Assembly: GCA_021201335.1 (NCBI GenBank) | Contig: JAJQFD010000052.1 | Span: 1 to 64,000 of the forward strand | Source of the DNA: Bacteroides sp. | GTDB lineage: Bacteria > Bacteroidota > Bacteroidia > Bacteroidales > Bacteroidaceae | Length of the DNA stretch: 64,000 bases | Direction: 5' to 3' | Part shown: one piece after another, positions 8,489 through 17,264 of the stretch | Layout of the letters: every line of letters starts with the position of its first letter | How positions within the stretch are numbered: position 1 is the first letter of the stretch | The notes under the pieces: generated by a model | What the model was told of the DNA's origin: nothing | The model's database searches: none | Seen by the model: the letters and a program-made list of their open reading frames with translations, nothing else | Position numbers and translations under genes: made by a program

Positions 8489-8737
8489 ATGCAAGAAAAA
8501 ATATTACATCTCACCATATTGTCGCCGGAAAAAGAAATCTTTAGCGGAAACATTGAAAGAGTTACTTTACCGGGTAGTGCTGGTTCTTTTACGGTCCTGC
8601 CTAATCATGCTCCCATTGTTTCTATCTTACAAAAAGGGACACTTAGTTATGTATCCGGTGGACAGGAACAATCTCTTGAGATACAAAGTGGTTTTATGGA
8701 GATGAGTAATGGAACTGTATCCGTATGTATTTCCTGA
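8489..8737 (+). CDS. atpC: F1Fo ATP synthase, subunit epsilon (short form)
   Basis: An 82-residue protein with only the N-terminal beta-sandwich (LTILSPEKEIFSGNIERVTLPGSAGSFTVLPNHAPIVS). The usual epsilon subunit is about 135 residues and ends in two helices that inhibit ATP hydrolysis; these are absent here. The TGA stop is clear and the next gene begins 24 bp on, so this is a natural short form rather than a truncation. It connects gamma to the c-ring. Inhibition of reverse rotation must work otherwise. Confidence 0.9.
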   Translation: MQEKILHLTILSPEKEIFSGNIERVTLPGSAGSFTVLPNHAPIVSILQKGTLSYVSGGQEQSLEIQSGFMEMSNGTVSVCIS

Positions 8738-8761
8738 TAAAAAGAAACAAAGGTTTATGAT

Positions 8762-9151
8762 ATGATAAAGAAGTTGACAATTTATTATTTGCTGTCACTG
8801 GTTATCCTTACCCTACTGATGGGCATAGGAGGTTACTGGATTATCAATTCATTTTATCCTGATCAGGAGTTGCATTGGTATCCATCCATACCTTGTTATT
8901 TCTTTATTGTTGAATTACTTTTATATGCATTATTCTATTATTCTCTAAAATATAATAGTTCAAAAAAGTTGCTATTATATATGGCCGGAAAGATGATGAA
9001 GCTTATGTTCTCAATTGTCTTCCTGATTATATATGCAATATTTGTTGCCGTTGATATTAAAGAGTTCCTAATTACATTCGGAGTTTTCTATTTGATATAT
9101 ATGATTTTTGATACAATATTCTTTTATAAAGAAGCAAAGAAAGTCTCGTAA
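8762..9151 (+). CDS. Small membrane protein of the ATP synthase operon (AtpI-like position)
   Basis: A 129-residue integral membrane protein with four predicted hydrophobic segments (about 8-28, 42-62, 75-97, 102-120) and a basic C-terminus (YKEAKKVS). It sits between epsilon and subunit a, where AtpI-like assembly factors or other Fo-associated proteins are found. I do not see enough identity to AtpI to use that name. A role in c-ring assembly or Mg2+ handling is inferred only from position. Confidence 0.7.
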   Translation: MIKKLTIYYLLSLVILTLLMGIGGYWIINSFYPDQELHWYPSIPCYFFIVELLLYALFYYSLKYNSSKKLLLYMAGKMMKLMFSIVFLIIYAIFVAVDIKEFLITFGVFYLIYMIFDTIFFYKEAKKVS

Positions 9152-9164
9152 ACAAAAATAAAAG

Positions 9165-10244
9165 ATGAAACGCTTATACTTAATATTAATCCTTTTATCT
9201 GGTTTACTTTTTACTGTTGCCATATATCCGGTATCTGCACAGGAGAGAGTGGACAATAAAGAAGTTGTGGATGTAAAAGGTATTGTATTTGAACATATCG
9301 GCGATTCTTATGAATGGCATATCATAAATTGGAGGAATACATCCGTCCATATTCCTTTGCCTGTGATTGTTTATAGTAAGACAGCTGGTTGGAATGTATT
9401 TCTTTCCTCCAGACTGAAAGAGAATAAGGGAATTTACAAAGGTTTTTATATCGCTCCCACTGGTAGCAAATACGAAGGTAAGATAGTTGAAAGAGACACA
9501 CAAGGAGAAGAAATACGACCTTTTGATATATCTATAACTAAAGTCGTTCTTTCTTTACTCGTAAATAGTATTATATTATTGATTATCATTTTAGCAGTTG
9601 CCCGTTGGTATAAAAAAGAATCCAATGAGGACAAAAGTCCGGGTAAGTTTATCGGTTTCATGGAAATGCTAGTTATGATGATAAATGATGATGTAATTAA
9701 AAACAATATAGGTTCAAATTACAGAAAATTCTCGCCCTATTTACTAACGGCTTTTTTCTTTATTCTCATTAATAACTTTATGGGATTGATCCCTCTTTTC
9801 CCGGGAGGAGTAAATGTGACAGGTAATATTGCCATTACTTTTATTCTGGCCTTATGTTCTTTCATTGCTATTAATTGTTTTGCTGGTAAACATTATTGGA
9901 AGGATGTTTTTTGGCCGGATGTACCCATGTGGCTAAAAGTACCCATACCCATGATGCCTTTTGTGGAATTCCTTAGCATTTTTATAAAGCCGTTTGCCCT
10001 GATGGTTCGTTTATTTGCCAATATGTTATCAGGGCACATGGCAATTCTGGTACTTACTTGTTTAATATTTATAGGGGCAAGTTTAGGGCCTGTATTGCAG
10101 GGTTCATTAACGGTGGCATCTGTTCTATTTAGTATTTTTATGAATGCGTTAGAGGTATTGGTTGCATTTATGCAGGCGTATGTATTTACCATGCTTTCGG
10201 CCGTTTTTATCGGTCTGGCTCAGGAAGAAAAAGAAACAGTATAA
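9165..10244 (+). CDS. atpB: F1Fo ATP synthase, subunit a
   Basis: A 359-residue membrane stator protein. It begins with a signal-like segment (MKRLYLILILLSGLLFTVAIYPVSA) and a periplasmic region of about 100 residues, an extension common in Bacteroidota, before the usual Fo a-subunit core (from about residue 130). The essential stator Arg is in PFALMVRLFANMLSGHMA; the final helix contains VAFMQAYVFTMLSAVFI. It forms the two half-channels next to the c-ring. Spacing to the next gene, atpE, is 32 bp. Confidence 0.93.
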   Translation: MKRLYLILILLSGLLFTVAIYPVSAQERVDNKEVVDVKGIVFEHIGDSYEWHIINWRNTSVHIPLPVIVYSKTAGWNVFLSSRLKENKGIYKGFYIAPTGSKYEGKIVERDTQGEEIRPFDISITKVVLSLLVNSIILLIIILAVARWYKKESNEDKSPGKFIGFMEMLVMMINDDVIKNNIGSNYRKFSPYLLTAFFFILINNFMGLIPLFPGGVNVTGNIAITFILALCSFIAINCFAGKHYWKDVFWPDVPMWLKVPIPMMPFVEFLSIFIKPFALMVRLFANMLSGHMAILVLTCLIFIGASLGPVLQGSLTVASVLFSIFMNALEVLVAFMQAYVFTMLSAVFIGLAQEEKETV

Positions 10245-10276
10245 AATATTATTTATTCATTTAAAATTAAAAAATT

Positions 10277-10534
10277 ATGTTACTCTCAGTATTGTTACAA
10301 GCTACAGCGGCATCTGTTGGTATAAGTAAACTAAGTGCTGCAATCGGAGCAAGTTTAGCCGCAATCGGAGCAGGCATTGGTATTGGTAAAATTGGCTCAT
10401 CAGCAATGGAAGCAATTGGTCGTCAGCCCGAAGCTGCCAATGATATTCGTACCAGTATGATCTTGGCTATTGCTTTCATCGAAGGAGTAGCTATTATCGG
10501 TTTGGTAGTTTGTTTACTTGTTTTATTTGTATAA
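10277..10534 (+). CDS. atpE: F1Fo ATP synthase, subunit c (H+ type)
   Basis: An 85-residue hairpin of two membrane helices joined by the loop GRQPEAANDI. The ion-binding Glu is in FIEGVAIIGLV of helix 2. By alignment to Na+-type c-subunits, the Gln of helix 1 is Ile here (GAGIGIG for GPGVGQG) and the Ser/Thr after the Glu are Gly/Val, so the Na+ ligands are missing and proton coupling is expected. The first ~15 residues are an extension before helix 1. Confidence 0.93.
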   Translation: MLLSVLLQATAASVGISKLSAAIGASLAAIGAGIGIGKIGSSAMEAIGRQPEAANDIRTSMILAIAFIEGVAIIGLVVCLLVLFV

Positions 10535-10547
10535 TAATTAAGAGAAT

Positions 10548-11048
10548 ATGTCATTATTAATACCCGATACCGGTTTGCTTTTCTGGATGTTACTTTCATT
10601 CGGCATTGTATTCTTTGTATTGGCTAAATACGGTTTTCCGGTTATCGTCAGGATGGTGGAGAAACGTAATAAGTATATTGACGAATCTCTGGCGAAGGCG
10701 AAGGAAGCCAATGAACAGCTTTCGAAGCTAAAAGCAGAAACTGAGGCGTTAATAGCCCATGCAGATAAAGAACAAGGTCGGATTTTCAAAGAAGCCATGC
10801 AGGAACGTGAGAAAATCATTAATGATGCTCGCCGGGAAGCAAAAGAGGCTGCACAGAAAGAATTGAATCTGGCAAAGAAACAGATTCAGAAGGAAAAAGA
10901 TGAAGCTATTCGCGAAGTGCGTCGCCAGGTTGCGGTATTATCAGTGGACATTGCAGAAAAGGTTATCCGCAAGGAGTTGAATACTGATACAGCTCAAATG
11001 GCGATGATTGAACGAATGATTGATGAAGCAACTAAAAAATCTTCATAA
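10548..11048 (+). CDS. atpF: F1Fo ATP synthase, subunit b
   Basis: A 166-residue peripheral stalk protein. One N-terminal membrane helix (TGLLFWMLLSFGIVFFVLAKYGFPVIV) is followed by a long charged coiled coil rich in Lys, Glu and Ala (about 35-145). The C-terminus DIAEKVIRKELNTD is the conserved part that binds delta. The next gene, atpH, begins 3 bp after the stop, which suggests translational coupling. Confidence 0.93.
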   Translation: MSLLIPDTGLLFWMLLSFGIVFFVLAKYGFPVIVRMVEKRNKYIDESLAKAKEANEQLSKLKAETEALIAHADKEQGRIFKEAMQEREKIINDARREAKEAAQKELNLAKKQIQKEKDEAIREVRRQVAVLSVDIAEKVIRKELNTDTAQMAMIERMIDEATKKSS

Positions 11049-11051
11049 AGA

Positions 11052-11612
11052 ATGGATATAGGTGTAATTTCAGTACGATATGCCCGGGCTTTGATTGCGT
11101 ATGCACAAGAAAAAAAGGCCGAAGATACGCTATATGAAGAATTAATCCGGTTGACTAAAAGTTTCAGAATGTTTCCTCATCTTCGTGAAACGCTGGATAA
11201 TCCTATACTATCTCGGAAAGAGAAATTGAAATTACTGAGTGTAGCTGCCAATGGTGAGCAGGAATCAAGTGAAGTGTTTATGCGTTTCATGTCATTAGTC
11301 ATTAAACAACATCGCGAGCTTTACATTCAATTTATGTGTATGACTTATCTGGATTTTTACCGGAAATTAAAACATATTGCTGTTGGCACATTAATAACAG
11401 CTGTTCCGGTTGATAAAGAAACTCAGGAAGAAATCCGGAACATAGCAGCAGCTATGGTACATGCTCAAATGGAGTTAGAGACAATTGTTGATCCTGCTAT
11501 TGAAGGTGGTTTTGTTTTTGATATCAATGACTATCGATTGGATGCAAGCGTCTTGACACAGTTGAAACGTATTAAACAACAATTCATAGAGAAAAACAAG
11601 AGAATTGTATAA
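11052..11612 (+). CDS. atpH: F1Fo ATP synthase, subunit delta
   Basis: A 186-residue soluble stalk protein (OSCP/delta). N-terminal helical domain with SVRYARALIAYAQEKK; C-terminal domain containing GTLITAVPVDKETQEEI and the typical ending VDPAIEGGFVFDINDYRLDAS. It links the b dimer to alpha. The gene has an intact A7 run at 11110-11116. A 72-bp gap with no clear signal separates it from atpA. Confidence 0.92.
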   Translation: MDIGVISVRYARALIAYAQEKKAEDTLYEELIRLTKSFRMFPHLRETLDNPILSRKEKLKLLSVAANGEQESSEVFMRFMSLVIKQHRELYIQFMCMTYLDFYRKLKHIAVGTLITAVPVDKETQEEIRNIAAAMVHAQMELETIVDPAIEGGFVFDINDYRLDASVLTQLKRIKQQFIEKNKRIV

Positions 11613-11684
11613 CTGGGGTAAGAATCTGGAGTTTTTTATTTGTGGTATTGGTTCATATACCCTTAACTCTTTAAAAAAAGTATC

Positions 11685-13271
11685 ATGCAATCTGGCAATA
11701 TAAAAGTAAGTGAAGTATCCGAAGTATTACGTCGTCAATTGGAGGGTATTGATAATCAAATCCAATTGGATGAAATAGGAGTTGTACTCCAGGTCAGTGA
11801 CGGCGTTGCGCGGATTTACGGATTAAGAAATGCGGAAGCCAATGAATTGTTGGAATTTGACAACGGCATTAAAGCTATTGTTATGAATCTGGAAGAAGAC
11901 AATGTGGGCGCAGTTCTTTTAGGTCCGACTGATAAGATTAAAGAAGGTTTTACCGTAAAGCGCACTAAGAAGATTGCCTCCATTCAGGTAGGTGAGAAAA
12001 TGTTGGGACGTGTGATTGATCCATTGGGCGAACCGCTGGACGGAAAAGGGCTAATTGGTGGTGATCTTTATGAAATGCCACTAGAGCGTAAAGCCCCTGG
12101 AGTAATATTTCGCCAACCCGTAAATCAACCTCTCCAGACAGGTCTGAAAGCAATCGATGCGATGATTCCAATTGGTCGTGGGCAACGGGAATTAATTATC
12201 GGTGACCGACAAACAGGAAAAACTGCTATTGCCATCGATGCTATTATCAATCAGCGGGAGAATTTTGAAGCCGGAGATCCGGTTTATTGTATTTATGTGG
12301 CTATAGGTCAGAAAGCTTCTACAGTTGCTTCGTTGGTAAATGTATTGCATGAACATGGTGCAATGGATTATACGGTAGTGGTAGCAGCCACTGCTGGTGA
12401 ACCAGCTGCTTTGCAATATTTTGCACCTTTTTCCGGAGCAGCTATTGGCGAATATTTTCGTGATACCGGTCGTCATGCACTGGTTGTGTATGATGATTTA
12501 TCAAAGCAAGCTGTATCTTATCGGGAAGTATCCTTGATTTTGCGCCGCCCATCCGGACGGGAAGCCTATCCGGGGGATATTTTTTATCTGCATTCCCGCT
12601 TATTGGAAAGGGCTGCAAAAATTATCAGTCAGCAAGAGGTCGCAGCCCAGATGAATGACTTACCGGAAAGTTTGAAAGATAAAGTAAAAGGAGGAGGTTC
12701 CCTTACTGCCTTACCTATTATTGAAACACAAGCTGGTGATGTGTCTGCATATATTCCAACAAATGTAATTTCCATTACAGACGGGCAGATATTTTTGGAT
12801 ACTAATTTATTTAATGAAGGTAATCGTCCAGCTATTAATGTGGGTATCTCTGTTTCGCGAGTGGGTGGAAATGCCCAATTGAAAGCGATGAAGAAGGTGG
12901 CAGGAACTTTAAAGATTGACCAGGCCCAATACCGCGAATTAGAGTCCTTCTCTAAATTTAGTAATGACATGGATGCTGTAACAGCTTTTGCTATAGACAA
13001 AGGACAGAAAAATGTTCAGTTATTGGTACAGCCTCAATATACTCCGATGCCCGTAGAAAAACAGATTGCGGTTTTGTACTGTGGTATCAACGGCTTGCTA
13101 AAGAATATACCTTTAGATAAAGTCAACGATTTTGAACAGGCTTTCTTAAAAGCATTGGAACTCAATCATCAGGAAGATGTATTGGATATATTGAAAAGAG
13201 GAGAAATTGATAAAAATATAACCAAAGCAATTGAAGAGACTGCTGCTATGGTAGCTAAACAGTTTAGCTAA
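11685..13271 (+). CDS. atpA: F1Fo ATP synthase, subunit alpha
   Basis: A 528-residue non-catalytic nucleotide-binding subunit. The P-loop is IGDRQTGKTA (about residue 170), Walker B is HALVVYDDLSKQA, and the catalytic-interface Arg lies in AINVGISVSRVGG. The N-terminus VSEVSEVLRRQLEG binds delta. Length is slightly above the E. coli protein (513). atpG follows after 12 bp. Confidence 0.97.
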   Translation: MQSGNIKVSEVSEVLRRQLEGIDNQIQLDEIGVVLQVSDGVARIYGLRNAEANELLEFDNGIKAIVMNLEEDNVGAVLLGPTDKIKEGFTVKRTKKIASIQVGEKMLGRVIDPLGEPLDGKGLIGGDLYEMPLERKAPGVIFRQPVNQPLQTGLKAIDAMIPIGRGQRELIIGDRQTGKTAIAIDAIINQRENFEAGDPVYCIYVAIGQKASTVASLVNVLHEHGAMDYTVVVAATAGEPAALQYFAPFSGAAIGEYFRDTGRHALVVYDDLSKQAVSYREVSLILRRPSGREAYPGDIFYLHSRLLERAAKIISQQEVAAQMNDLPESLKDKVKGGGSLTALPIIETQAGDVSAYIPTNVISITDGQIFLDTNLFNEGNRPAINVGISVSRVGGNAQLKAMKKVAGTLKIDQAQYRELESFSKFSNDMDAVTAFAIDKGQKNVQLLVQPQYTPMPVEKQIAVLYCGINGLLKNIPLDKVNDFEQAFLKALELNHQEDVLDILKRGEIDKNITKAIEETAAMVAKQFS

Positions 13272-13283
13272 AATAATTAGAAT

Positions 13284-14195
13284 ATGGCTTCGTTAAAAGA
13301 AATAAAAGGAAGAATAGGTACAGTTAAGCGTACCCGTAAAATTACTTCTGCTATGAAGATGGTAGCGTCTGCCAAATTGCATAAAGCTCAGGCTGCAATT
13401 GAGAACATGTTACCTTATCAGGAGAAAATGAACCTTATTCTGAATAATTTTTTAAGCACAACGGAAGCAACCATACAATCTCCTTATATACAGGTACGGC
13501 CAGTACGAAGGGTAGCAATTGTGGCTTTCTCTTCTAACTCTTCGCTTTGTGGAGCTTTTAATGCGAATGTAGCCAGATCACTTGCTAACACGATAGAATC
13601 ATATAAAAATCTGGGCCACGATAATATCCTGATATATCCCGTTGGACGGAAAATAGAGGATGCAGTCCGTAAAATAGGGTATCAACCTCAAGGCTCTTTT
13701 CAGACTATGGCTGACAAACCTTCTTATGAAGAAGCTTTCCGGTTGGCAGATACTATTATGAATCTGTTCGCACAGAAACAAGTGGATAAAGTAGAAGTTA
13801 TTTATCATCATTTTAAATCGTCCGGTTCTCAGGAGTTATTAAAAAGGCAATATCTTCCACTGGATATTTCTGAAATCAAAAGAGAGGTGATTCAGGAAGA
13901 ACGATCTGAGCAGGAGCAAAAGTCCTCGGTTAAGAAATATCGGATCGATTATATTGTTGAACCTTCTGAAGAGGAGTTTATTACGGCCTTATTACCGGAA
14001 GTTTTGAAATTGAAAATATATACAACCTTACTAGACTCTGCTGCTTCTGAACATGCAGCCCGAATGATGGCCATGCAAATAGCAACGGATAATGCGAATG
14101 ATCTTATTGAAGAACTGACAAAACAATACAATAAAACCCGTCAACAGTCTATCACCAATGAATTGCTTGATATTGTTAGTGGAAGTATGAAATAA
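13284..14195 (+). CDS. atpG: F1Fo ATP synthase, subunit gamma
   Basis: A 303-residue rotor shaft. Both termini form the coiled coil: MASLKEIKGRIGTVKRTRKITSAMKMVASAKL at the start (13284 on) and the ending ASEHAARMMAMQIATDNANDLI plus the NKTRQQSITNELLDIVSG signature. The central Rossmann-like domain is about 70-240. It is the last gene of the operon and is followed by a terminator at 14218. Confidence 0.95.
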   Translation: MASLKEIKGRIGTVKRTRKITSAMKMVASAKLHKAQAAIENMLPYQEKMNLILNNFLSTTEATIQSPYIQVRPVRRVAIVAFSSNSSLCGAFNANVARSLANTIESYKNLGHDNILIYPVGRKIEDAVRKIGYQPQGSFQTMADKPSYEEAFRLADTIMNLFAQKQVDKVEVIYHHFKSSGSQELLKRQYLPLDISEIKREVIQEERSEQEQKSSVKKYRIDYIVEPSEEEFITALLPEVLKLKIYTTLLDSAASEHAARMMAMQIATDNANDLIEELTKQYNKTRQQSITNELLDIVSGSMK

Positions 14196-14217
14196 GTTCC
14201 AATTTCCCTACTAGAAG

Positions 14218-14264
14218 GAGTCTGTTCAAATTTTGCTTCGGGAAATTTAAACAGACTCTTTTTA
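14218..14264 (+). terminator. Terminator of the ATP synthase operon
   Basis: GAGTCTGTTCAAATTT and AAATTTAAACAGACTC form a stem of 16 pairs with one mismatch, followed by a T-run. The -7 box of the next gene starts only 5 bp after it. Confidence 0.9.
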
Positions 14265-14268
14265 TTAT

Positions 14269-14276
14269 TACCTTTG
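14269..14276 (+). promoter_or_regulatory. -7 box (TACCTTTG) of the Pif1-like helicase gene
   Basis: A perfect TAnnTTTG match 18 nt before ATG 14295. Any -33 contact would fall inside the terminator stem of atpG. Confidence 0.55.
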
Positions 14277-14294
14277 TTTTTAAAAAAGCAAAGA

Positions 14295-16463
14295 ATGGAG
14301 GTAAATACAGAGTTAGAATTAGCCTGGCAATGTATAGAGCATACAGATTCTCATCTTTTTCTCACAGGTAAGGCTGGTACAGGTAAAACTACATTCCTAA
14401 GAAAATTAAAAAACAAATCTCCCAAACGAATGATTGTCGTGGCGCCTACAGGTATTGCTGCAATTAATGCGGGGGGAGTTACTATGCACTCATTCTTTCA
14501 GTTATCATTCGGCCCTTATATTCCTGAAAACTCTTTTATTGATCAGCGGAAGATTTATCGATTTGGAAAAGATAAGATCAATATTATCCGGAGTCTTGAT
14601 TTATTAGTAATTGATGAGATCAGTATGGTTCGTGCAGACTTGTTAGATTCAGTCGATGAAGTACTTCGCCGTTATCGGGACAGGAATAAACCCTTCGGAG
14701 GAGTACAATTATTGATGATTGGCGATCTTCAGCAATTAGCACCTGTAGTAAAGGATAGTGAGTGGAGCCTACTAAGTAAATATTATGATACTCCTTATTT
14801 TTTTGGAAGCCGTGCTTTAAAGGAAACTGAGTATATTACTATACAACTGGAAAAAGTTTATCGGCAAAGCGATAGTACTTTTATCTCTTTATTAAATAAA
14901 ATTCGTACTAATCAGATTGATTATACTGTATTATCTGAGTTAAATAAAAGGTATATTCCTAATTTTAAACCTACTGAAGAAGGATATATACGTTTAACGA
15001 CTCATAATGCTCAGGCTCAACGGATAAACGATGCACAACTGGCTTTATTAGCCGGTAAAACTTATATCTATCAGGCAAGAATTGAAGGAGCTTTTCCTGA
15101 AACTTCTTATCCGGCGGATGCCAGATTATCTATTAAGCCCGGTGCTCAGATCATGTTTATAAAGAATGACACAGGGAGCGATGTATTTGGTAATAAACGT
15201 TATTACAATGGTAAGATTGGGGTAATCAATCGTATTTATGGCGACAAAATAGTAGTTCAGGGTAATGGTGATACGAATGAATTCATTCTGGAAAAAGAAG
15301 AATGGGCCAATACTAAATATACACTAAATGAAGAAACCGGAGAAATCAGAGAAGAAATTGAAGGTACTTTTCATCAGTATCCTATTCGTTTGGCTTGGGC
15401 AATTACCATTCATAAAAGCCAGGGATTAACGTTTGAAAAAGCTATTATTGATGCGAATGCTTCCTTTGCCCATGGACAAGTATATGTAGCTCTTAGTCGT
15501 TGTAAAACATTAGAGGGAATGGTATTGGAATCTCCTTTATCTCCTCAATCAATTATCTGTGATGAACGGATCAGTGAATTTACGCATGAGGTAGAAAATT
15601 CAGTTCCCGATCCCGCTAAGCTAAAAGATCTGCAAAAACAGTATTTCTATAGGTTGCTATGCGAACAATTTGATTATAGTTCAATCAATAAGCATCTTTC
15701 TTATTTGCTTCGGTTACTTGAGGAGCATTATACAAAGCTATACCCAATTCTGGTTAATGGATACCGGGAGGGGTATTCTTTTTTTAAAAAGGACATAGAA
15801 GAGGTCGCAATTAAGTTCAGGAATCAATACACTTCTTTATTTTTGTCTTCTGAAAATTATCTTCAAGATCAGGTTTTAAGAGAGCGTATTAGAGCCGGTG
15901 CATCCTATTTTCAGGATAAGACCAGGGTTCTTCTGGAAAATACGATAAGAAGAAGTATCCCTGACAGTGATAACAAAGAACTACGGAAAAGGTTAAAAGA
16001 AACTTATACGACTTTATATGAATTGATCCGGGTAAAAATTGGTACTTTATCAAAAACCGCTGATGAAGGCTTTACTATTTCCATATATCTGGGTGAGAAA
16101 GCACACATTTTGATAGCCTTGACAACTCAGGAAAAGCTTAAACCGGTACGTGTTTCCAAAACAGCCCGGATAAAAGACAAAGAGAAAGAAAAAGTAAAGG
16201 TGGAAGTTCCGGCAGATATTTTACATCCGGTGTTGTATGCCCAATTGATTAAATGGAGAAATGCTGAAGCTGCTAAAACCCGTTTACCTGTTTACACAGT
16301 TTTACAACAAAAAGCTATTTTAGGAGTCGTGAATTTGCTTCCCGTTACCAAAGATGAACTGCTCAGGATTCCTTTTCTGGGCAAAAAGACCGTGGAGAAG
16401 TATGGAGATGAATTATTGAGTATGGTAGTGCAATACGTAAAACAACATAAAACAGAACAATGA
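14295..16463 (+). CDS. Pif1-like SF1 helicase with C-terminal HRDC domain
   Basis: A 722-residue protein. Residues 1-430 form an SF1B (Pif1/RecD2-type) helicase: Walker A LTGKAGTGKTTFL, VVAPTGIAAINAGGVTMHSFF, Walker B LLVIDEISMVRADLLD, and MIGDLQQLAPV; near 370-400 comes RLAWAITIHKSQGLTFEKAII, then VYVALSRCKTLEGMV. A less conserved helical middle follows. The end (about 640-720) is an HRDC-like domain (VLYAQLIKWRNAEAAKTRLPVYTVL, then LLRIPFLGKKTVEKYGDELL), as in RecQ, for nucleic-acid binding. It probably resolves G-quadruplex, R-loop or replication-blocking structures. The ORF opens at a TTG (14274), but ATG 14295 downstream of the promoter is chosen. Its stop overlaps the next start (ATGA). 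Confidence 0.88.
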   Translation: MEVNTELELAWQCIEHTDSHLFLTGKAGTGKTTFLRKLKNKSPKRMIVVAPTGIAAINAGGVTMHSFFQLSFGPYIPENSFIDQRKIYRFGKDKINIIRSLDLLVIDEISMVRADLLDSVDEVLRRYRDRNKPFGGVQLLMIGDLQQLAPVVKDSEWSLLSKYYDTPYFFGSRALKETEYITIQLEKVYRQSDSTFISLLNKIRTNQIDYTVLSELNKRYIPNFKPTEEGYIRLTTHNAQAQRINDAQLALLAGKTYIYQARIEGAFPETSYPADARLSIKPGAQIMFIKNDTGSDVFGNKRYYNGKIGVINRIYGDKIVVQGNGDTNEFILEKEEWANTKYTLNEETGEIREEIEGTFHQYPIRLAWAITIHKSQGLTFEKAIIDANASFAHGQVYVALSRCKTLEGMVLESPLSPQSIICDERISEFTHEVENSVPDPAKLKDLQKQYFYRLLCEQFDYSSINKHLSYLLRLLEEHYTKLYPILVNGYREGYSFFKKDIEEVAIKFRNQYTSLFLSSENYLQDQVLRERIRAGASYFQDKTRVLLENTIRRSIPDSDNKELRKRLKETYTTLYELIRVKIGTLSKTADEGFTISIYLGEKAHILIALTTQEKLKPVRVSKTARIKDKEKEKVKVEVPADILHPVLYAQLIKWRNAEAAKTRLPVYTVLQQKAILGVVNLLPVTKDELLRIPFLGKKTVEKYGDELLSMVVQYVKQHKTEQ

Positions 16464-17264
16464 AAATAAGTAGACTATCTCATGAACCTAGATATAAGTT
16501 AGGCGCAGCTCTGAGCGGGGGAGGTGCAAGAGGTTTTGCTCATTTAGGAGCATTGAAAGCTATGAATGAGAAAGGATTGTATCCCGATTTAATTGCTGGA
16601 ACGAGTGCCGGAGCTCTTGCCGGGTCTTTATATGCTGACGGATATACCCCTGATGAAATTATGGTATTCTTCCTGAAAATGAAATTCATGGAATTTACTA
16701 AGTTTACAATTCCTAAAGAAGGTTTTTTCTTCCATTCGTTTTCATGATTTTCTGAAAAGGCATTTACGGGCGACAACTTTTGAAGAATTGAAAATACCCT
16801 TAAAAGTAGTCGCTACAGACATTGAATATGGTGAAAGCTATACCTTTACCCGTGGTGATCTGATTCCGGCTGTGATAGCTTCCTGTTCCATACCTATTGT
16901 ATTTACACCCGTTGAAATAAATAATCATCATTATGTGGATGGAGGGTTATTCGCTAATTTTCCCGTCATGACTATCAGGGATGAATGTGAAAAGTTGGTA
17001 GGAGTAAATGTCAGCCATATTACTCATACGCCTTATAACAGATCAATGAAATATGTTTTTGAGCGTACTTTCCATTCCCTTACAACATCTAATTCTTTGG
17101 TAGATAGGGATTTGTGTGATATCCTGATTGAATCCTCGAAGATATCAGCCTTTTCTATGTTTGATCTGGATCAAGCGGAAGCACTTTTCCAGGTGGGTTA
17201 TGAAGTAGCAGTGGAAGCATTAAACATGGCTTTCATTCCTTCTTCTAAAGAGATTGGGGAATAA
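16460..17264 (+). pseudogene. Patatin-like phospholipase (RssA type), frameshifted at T6
   Basis: Two ORFs (16460-16747 and from 16788) form one patatin of about 267 residues if one T is removed from the T6 at 16723-16728, restoring PKEGFSSIRFHDFLKRHLRATTFEELK. The first part holds the oxyanion motif SGGGARGFAHLG and the nucleophile GTSAG; the second holds the catalytic VDGGLFANFP. So all catalytic residues survive but on different frames. Patatins hydrolyse membrane lipids. The start overlaps the helicase stop by ATGA. The 3' end overlaps the convergent RmlD-like gene by 67 bp. The break may be a real mutation or a base-calling error. Confidence 0.8.
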
